Shown piece after piece: positions 1 through 4,500 of a DNA stretch of 6,975 nucleotides; position 1 is the stretch's first letter, and each line of letters opens with the position of its first letter. The DNA comes from Firmicutes bacterium CAG:555 (GTDB taxonomy: Bacteria > Bacillota > Clostridia > Oscillospirales > Oscillospiraceae). A model generated the notes under the pieces. The model saw only the letters and a program-made list of their open reading frames with translations, searched no databases and had not been told where the DNA came from. The stretch covers positions 179,418-186,392 of the forward strand of contig HF986900.1 of the NCBI GenBank assembly GCA_000431075.1, read 5' to 3'. Made by a program: the position numbers and the translations under genes.

Positions 1-108
1 GAGCAGGAATGTCTTTTCCTGCTTGAGCTCCTTCCTCAGCTCATCGGCCTCACGGTCGTTATTCTCAAATACGCTCTTCTTGATCTCCAAAACTCTGAAC
101 TTATCCAT
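1..108 (-). CDS. hypB: HypB, nickel-inserting GTPase for hydrogenase maturation (N-terminal part only)
   Basis: Only the first 36 codons are inside the window; the gene runs off the left edge. The translation begins MDKFRVLEIKKSVFENND and ends KQEKTFLL. This matches the usual start of Clostridia-type HypB, where a V-L-E-I/V-K-K-S-x-F-x-x-N-D block and a K-T-F-L-L strand come just before the P-loop GTPase motif, which would lie outside the window. HypB is a cytoplasmic SIMIBI-class GTPase that works with HypA to deliver nickel to [NiFe] hydrogenase. The start is fixed by TGAGGTGA (113-120) just upstream. No histidine-rich metal-storage stretch precedes the conserved block, unlike some proteobacterial HypB proteins. 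It starts 20 bp after the stop of the solute-binding gene, so the two are probably co-transcribed. hypA, the usual partner, is not upstream. The family call comes from remembered similarity over 36 residues and is good but not certain. Confidence 0.85.
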   Translation of the reverse strand, partial: MDKFRVLEIKKSVFENNDREADELRKELKQEKTFLL

Positions 109-112
109 TGTT

Positions 113-120
113 TCACCTCA
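113..120 (-). promoter_or_regulatory. Ribosome binding site of hypB
   Basis: The minus strand reads TGAGGTGA about five bases before the hypB ATG (106-108). It sits inside the 20-bp gap after the upstream stop codon. It sets the hypB start and supports translation from a shared transcript. Confidence 0.8.
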
Positions 121-128
121 TATATCTG

Positions 129-1325
129 TTAGTTTAATGAATCCATTATCGTGTTTAGTATCTCGTCAAAGCTGCGGCTGTTGACGGAATACTCGGCGCT
201 TGCCTCAAAGGTATAATGCTCGGAATTATTGCGGCGCTCGGCCGTAGCGCCCTGAAGCTCGGAATATATGGCATAGTCTGAAACGCTCACTGCCGCACCT
301 GCTGCGGGGATATTGCCGCTGTCGCCGACAAATGCGGAGTTGTTCTCGGTCGATGTGAGCCAGCGGATAAACAGTGCCGATGCACGCTCGGAATTGCTGT
401 CCGATGCCGTCATCGTAATGCCGGTGACCTTTTCGACATAGGCAGGTTCGCCGTCCTTCATGCAGGGGTATGCTGCAAAATCGACCGTATTAGCATCAAT
501 GGCATAGGCATATTTCATAACCTCGGCAGACGAAACTATCGCACAGGGAAGCTTCCCCTCTCCCACCTGCTTGGCTGCGTCCTCCCCACCATCGCCGAAG
601 CCTCGGCTGTAGGCCGTCTGCGCCAGGAGGTTGTATATATACTTGCAGTTTTTGTTGCCGGTTTCATGGGGGCTCACTGCGTCAAAATCGTCCTTGAGCT
701 GCGCTGCCGCAGTTCTGAAAAACAGCGAGTAGTCTGTTATCGTAAAAAAGCTTCCGCCGTTTCTGGAATAATACTCATCTGCAACCGAACAGAGCTTTTC
801 AAAATTGGATATCGCCGAAAAATCAGAGAAACGCTCGGTGTTGACCATGAACACATCGGTCTGCGCCGCAATCGGGACTGCAACAAGGCTTCCGTCAACC
901 GAGGCAGCCTCCGTCATCTCCTTATTGAAGCTTGACGCTTCCCAATTGCCGAAATAGGTGCCAAGGTCGGCCAGAACGCCGTTTTTGGCCATGTATGCGG
1001 CATAATCGGTATCGCACACTACCATGTCCGGCAGACTGCCCCCCTCGTCTATCGCCTTGTCCAGCTGCTTATAAAGCTCCGTTTTGCTGTCAAACGCCTT
1101 TGTTTTTACGGTGATGCCGTACTTTGCGCCCTCGCCCTTGCTGTAGCTGTCGGCAAGACCGGCAAAGCTCTGCCACATCTTATCGCAATTGGCATACCAC
1201 ACGGTCACCTCGGTGTCCGCATCGGGCGTAAGCGGTGCGTAATGGGCAAAGTAGATATACACCGCACCTGCGATAACTAAAACGACCGCCAAAAATATTC
1301 CGAGAATGTATTTTATCTTTGACAT
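129..1325 (-). CDS. Extracellular solute-binding protein, family 1-like, membrane-anchored
   Basis: This 398-aa protein looks like the substrate-binding component of a carbohydrate-type ABC importer (MalE/UgpB-like cluster B fold). Residues 1-5 are basic (K3, K5) and a hydrophobic helix spans about 6-27. The mature domain starts near residue 38 with an EVTVWYANCD strand. Family landmarks are SLPDMVVCD (97-105), the VAVPIAAQTDVFMVNTERF hinge region (148-166), GKLPCAIVSSAEV (257-269), AYPCMKDGEP (285-294), GITMTASDSNSERASALFIR (302-321) and SGNIPA (336-341). The length is typical of the family. There is no lipobox cysteine after the helix, so it is probably an uncleaved membrane anchor rather than a lipoprotein. 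No permease or ATPase gene adjoins it: hypB follows after 20 bp and a divergent surface-protein gene lies upstream. The ligand cannot be read from the sequence; a family-1 fold argues for sugars or similar organic ligands over free nickel. The ATG is supported by GAGGAAA 11 bases upstream and a good promoter. Confidence 0.85.
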   Translation of the reverse strand: MSKIKYILGIFLAVVLVIAGAVYIYFAHYAPLTPDADTEVTVWYANCDKMWQSFAGLADSYSKGEGAKYGITVKTKAFDSKTELYKQLDKAIDEGGSLPDMVVCDTDYAAYMAKNGVLADLGTYFGNWEASSFNKEMTEAASVDGSLVAVPIAAQTDVFMVNTERFSDFSAISNFEKLCSVADEYYSRNGGSFFTITDYSLFFRTAAAQLKDDFDAVSPHETGNKNCKYIYNLLAQTAYSRGFGDGGEDAAKQVGEGKLPCAIVSSAEVMKYAYAIDANTVDFAAYPCMKDGEPAYVEKVTGITMTASDSNSERASALFIRWLTSTENNSAFVGDSGNIPAAGAAVSVSDYAIYSELQGATAERRNNSEHYTFEASAEYSVNSRSFDEILNTIMDSLN

Positions 1326-1336
1326 TTCCGTTCAAA

Positions 1337-1343
1337 TTTCCTC
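1337..1343 (-). promoter_or_regulatory. Probable ribosome binding site of the solute-binding gene
   Basis: The minus strand reads GAGGAAA, ending 11 bases before the ATG (1323-1325). The spacing is a little long and the match imperfect, but it is the only purine-rich Shine-Dalgarno candidate near this start. Confidence 0.55.
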
Positions 1344-1347
1344 AAAA

Positions 1348-1381
1348 AAGTATTACAATACAATGATTTTCTTTAATACTT
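1348..1381. promoter_or_regulatory. Candidate operator dyad over the solute-binding gene's start site
   Basis: AAGTATTA (1348-1355) and TAATACTT (1374-1381) form a perfect 8-bp inverted repeat with an 18-bp spacer. The right arm overlaps the minus-strand -10 hexamer, and the predicted start site lies between the arms. The left arm is also half of a smaller palindrome, GTATT-ac-AATAC (1350-1361). A repressor bound here would block the solute-binding/hypB promoter. The bound protein is unknown. The region is AT-rich, so chance symmetry is possible. Confidence 0.4.
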
Positions 1382-1407
1382 ATACCACATCGGGCTGTCG
1401 TTTTCAA
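1379..1407 (-). promoter_or_regulatory. Sigma-A-type promoter of the solute-binding gene/hypB unit
   Basis: On the minus strand TTGAAA (1402-1407) is separated by exactly 17 bases from TATAAG (1379-1384). TGG directly before the hexamer gives an extended -10. Transcription should start near 1372, leaving a leader of about 47 bases. The assignment rests on consensus matching only. Confidence 0.75.
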
Positions 1408-1440
1408 TAATATTGTGTCGATTATTATTTTAATTGAAAA
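1401..1440. promoter_or_regulatory. Symmetric inverted repeat joining the two divergent -35 boxes
   Basis: TTTTCAAT (1401-1408) and ATTGAAAA (1433-1440) are perfect 8-bp inverted copies centred on 1420.5. Each contains a TTGAAA -35 box, one per strand. The -10 boxes (1379-1384 and 1457-1462) are also placed symmetrically about that centre. This is a shared divergent control region. Part of the match is expected because both -35 hexamers have the same sequence. Confidence 0.6.
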
Positions 1441-1462
1441 ATTGAGAATTTTGTGCTAACAT
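1434..1462 (+). promoter_or_regulatory. Sigma-A-type promoter of the large surface-protein gene
   Basis: TTGAAA (1434-1439) is followed after exactly 17 bases by TAACAT (1457-1462), with TGC just before it as an extended -10. The -10 matches consensus at four of six positions, which the TGn element could offset. Predicted transcription starts near 1469, giving a leader of about 30 bases. It mirrors the minus-strand promoter in geometry. Confidence 0.65.
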
Positions 1463-1486
1463 AATTGTGTATTTATATACCCTTTC

Positions 1487-1491
1487 GGAGG
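1487..1491 (+). promoter_or_regulatory. Ribosome binding site of the large surface-protein gene
   Basis: GGAGG lies seven bases before the ATG at 1499, an ideal Shine-Dalgarno position. It fixes the start, which leads directly into a good signal peptide. Confidence 0.9.
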
Positions 1492-1498
1492 CGTTAGC

Positions 1499-1594
1499 AT
1501 GAGTAACAAATTAAAGAGGATAATAAGCTCCGTTTTGACGGTCGTTATGCTTTTCGGTCTTGTCTGCAACAGTGCCGTCTTCCCCGCTTATGCG
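1499..1594 (+). other. Sec signal peptide of the large surface protein
   Basis: Residues 1-7 are basic (K4, K6, R7) and a hydrophobic core covers about 8-24. PAYA followed by AD gives a standard signal peptidase I site after A32. There is no lipobox. Confidence 0.9.
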
Positions 1595-4500
1595 GCGGAC
1601 GCCTGTGGCTACGATCCGGCAAAGACCATGTCCGAGCTCGATCTCTCGGGCGAGGAAGCATTGGCCGGAAAAAGCTATAGCATCTCGACTGCCGATGAGC
1701 TATGCGCCTTTGCAAAGTATGTCAATGCAGGCAAGCTCACGGAAGGCGTCACCTTCTATCTGACCTCCGATATAAAGCTTAGCAATGTCACATGGACAGC
1801 TATCGGAAGCAAAGCAGCTTTGGCGTTCAAAGGTGTGTTCGATGGCTGCGGTTATGCCGTTTTGAAGCTCACGGTAGATTCACAGGAAAACAATCAAGCC
1901 TTATTTGGCTATGTCAGCGGCTCGGCTGCCGAAATAAAGAATCTCGGTGTTGAGGGCACACTGAAAGCTAAGGCCAACTCCGCCGGTATCGTCGCAAACC
2001 TCGACGGTGCCATGATCGCCAACTCGTGGAATGCCGTTGATGTCACCGGTACATACAATGTTGGCGGTATCGCCGCAAATGTAAACGGCGGCACTATCAC
2101 AAACTGCACAAACTACGCCTACATCTCCGGCACGGAAAGTGTCGGCGCAATTGCCGGTACTCTAAAAGGCGTGAGCACCGTTGAATACTCCTACTATGTT
2201 TACTATTCCTCCGACAAAGGCGTCGGAAGTCAGAGCGGTTCGAGCACACAGTCTGTTTACCGTTTCTCCACCAGCAGCACCGAGGTACTCGCCGAAAAGG
2301 AGTTGACCGTCGGTGGCAAGACCAGCGATAATATGCTCACCCTCCTAAACGAGTGGCTCGATATGCAGGAAAAGGGTCACAACTACCGCACTTGGGTGTT
2401 CGATACATCGACGAATTCAAAACATCGTGTTGACGGCAACTACCCCAGTCTTGAATATCCCGACTACATTGCTCCGAAAGAAAGCACTTACACCGCCACC
2501 TCAACCATGACCGCTTTGTACGAGGCAAAGCAGAACGCCGTTGATGGCGGCTGCTACAGTATTTCAAGCACCGATGAGATCAAATATTTCAGGGATTATG
2601 TAAACCAAGGCTTCAAGACAGATGGGGTAGTCTTCTTCCAGAACGCAGATATTCTCATGACCACCACCGTCGATAGCTGGGTGCCTATCGGCAATGACGA
2701 AAAGGTCGCATTCCAAGGCACCTTTGACGGTCAGGGCTATGTTCTCACCGGCATAGCGATCAACGACCGTTCGAGCGGTCTCGGTCTGTTCGGCTATGTA
2801 AACAACTCAAAAGCTTTAATCAAAAACGTCGGTCTGTTCGGCGGTATCGTCGGCGGCGACAACTGCGGCGCCATCGTGGGCGAACTCATGGCGGGCACGG
2901 TGTCAAACTGCTGGTTTGACGGCGAACTCAACGCAAAGGATCGTGTCGGCGGCATCGTCGGCAAAGCCGATCAGGCACAGATACTCAACTGCGTCGACTT
3001 TGCAACTATCGTCGGTGATAAAAGCACCGGTGGTATTGTCGGCGCATGCTCAAGCTCCACCACCATAAAATATTGCTACTATCCGCTGAATATAGCCAAC
3101 GGCTGCGGTCAGTCCAGCGGCAGCCAGACTGCACTTGTTCCCTTCAGCAAGGACGGTTCTGACTTCACGCTTGAAAGATCCGTTGCTGTCGGCAGCGCAT
3201 CGGGCGTTAAGCTTCTGAATGTGCTCAACCATTGGGTCACCTATCTTGCGATGGATTCGACTTATCGCTATTGGAAGATCGACAGCTCCGCAACAGGCGT
3301 TGCGAGAATTCAGGGTGACCACCCGACGCAGCTTTACCCGGGCGACGGCTCAGGTATAAAGCGTGTGGACGAGCCGCACTTTGATGTTGACAGTGAGACA
3401 AACCCTTACAATGTCAAATACATCGAGACGGCAACGATGACCGAGCTTTATGACAGCGGCGCCGATGCCGTTGCGGGCGGTCACTACAGCATAAACAGCG
3501 GTGCCGAGCTTAAAAAGCTTGCACTATATGTCAAGGGCAATCACGCTACAAAGGATGTCACATTCTATCTTACAAAGGATGTCGACATTTCCGTTAAGGC
3601 TCTCGGCAACGATTCCGAGGGCTGGCTGCCGATCGGCTGCGACTACAGCGTTACCGAGAGCGGCTCGCTGACCTATGTCTTTAATGGAACATTCGACGGC
3701 TGCGGTTATACGGTATATGGACTGTATATTTACAATGAAAAGGGCGATAATGTCGGTCTGTTCGGCAGAATAAGAAACGCCGTTATCAAAAACCTTGGCG
3801 TTATCGGCGGCATCGTCGGCGAATTTAACTGTGGCGGCATTGCCGGTAAGTCTGACAGCAGCACCATTACAAACTGCTGGGCAAATGTAAGCATTGAGTC
3901 TGAGTCAGAGACCGGCGGCATCGTCGGCAGAATGGACGACACGACCGTTGAAAACTGCGTATCCTATGGTGCGACACTCTGCGCAGGCGGCGAGACCTGC
4001 ATTTCCGGCGGTATCGCAGGCGATGTTCTCGGCAAATCTGCCATCAAGAACTGCTACTACCTAAAAGGCACCGCTCAGGGCGGATATAACAGCGCACCGT
4101 CTGGTGCCGAGATAAACATCCTCACCTTTACATATGGCTTTGAGCAGGATGACTACTACTGCACGCTTGAGCGGGCAACGCAGATAGACGATATCACTAC
4201 CACAAGCCTTCTCGATGCACTCAACGCATGGGTATTTTTGCAGAATAACGGTCAGTACAGCGGCTGGCGCAACTCCGTCACCCTAATCGGCGAGGGCGAC
4301 CATTCCGGCCACTACCCGAGGCTCATGACGCCCGGTCAGTTCCAGGATAGTGATCCGAACGAAAAATACGACGGTGACTACACTGCGACCGCAAGCGTAA
4401 GTCAACTCTTTTCAACGGGTTCTGACGGCATTGAGGGTAATGCATACAGCATAAACGGACTTGACGACCTTGAGGCGCTCCAAAAGTATGTTGATGCAGG

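Noticed and set aside
666..1114. Two plus-strand open frames opposite the solute-binding gene
   Set aside because: Their translations look like low-quality antisense shadow and overlap a complete, recognisable minus-strand protein.
1451..1479. Alternative plus-strand promoter TTGTGC-N17-TATATA
   Set aside because: Its start site would fall at or within the ribosome binding site, leaving almost no leader. The upstream TTGAAA/TGC-TAACAT promoter fits better.
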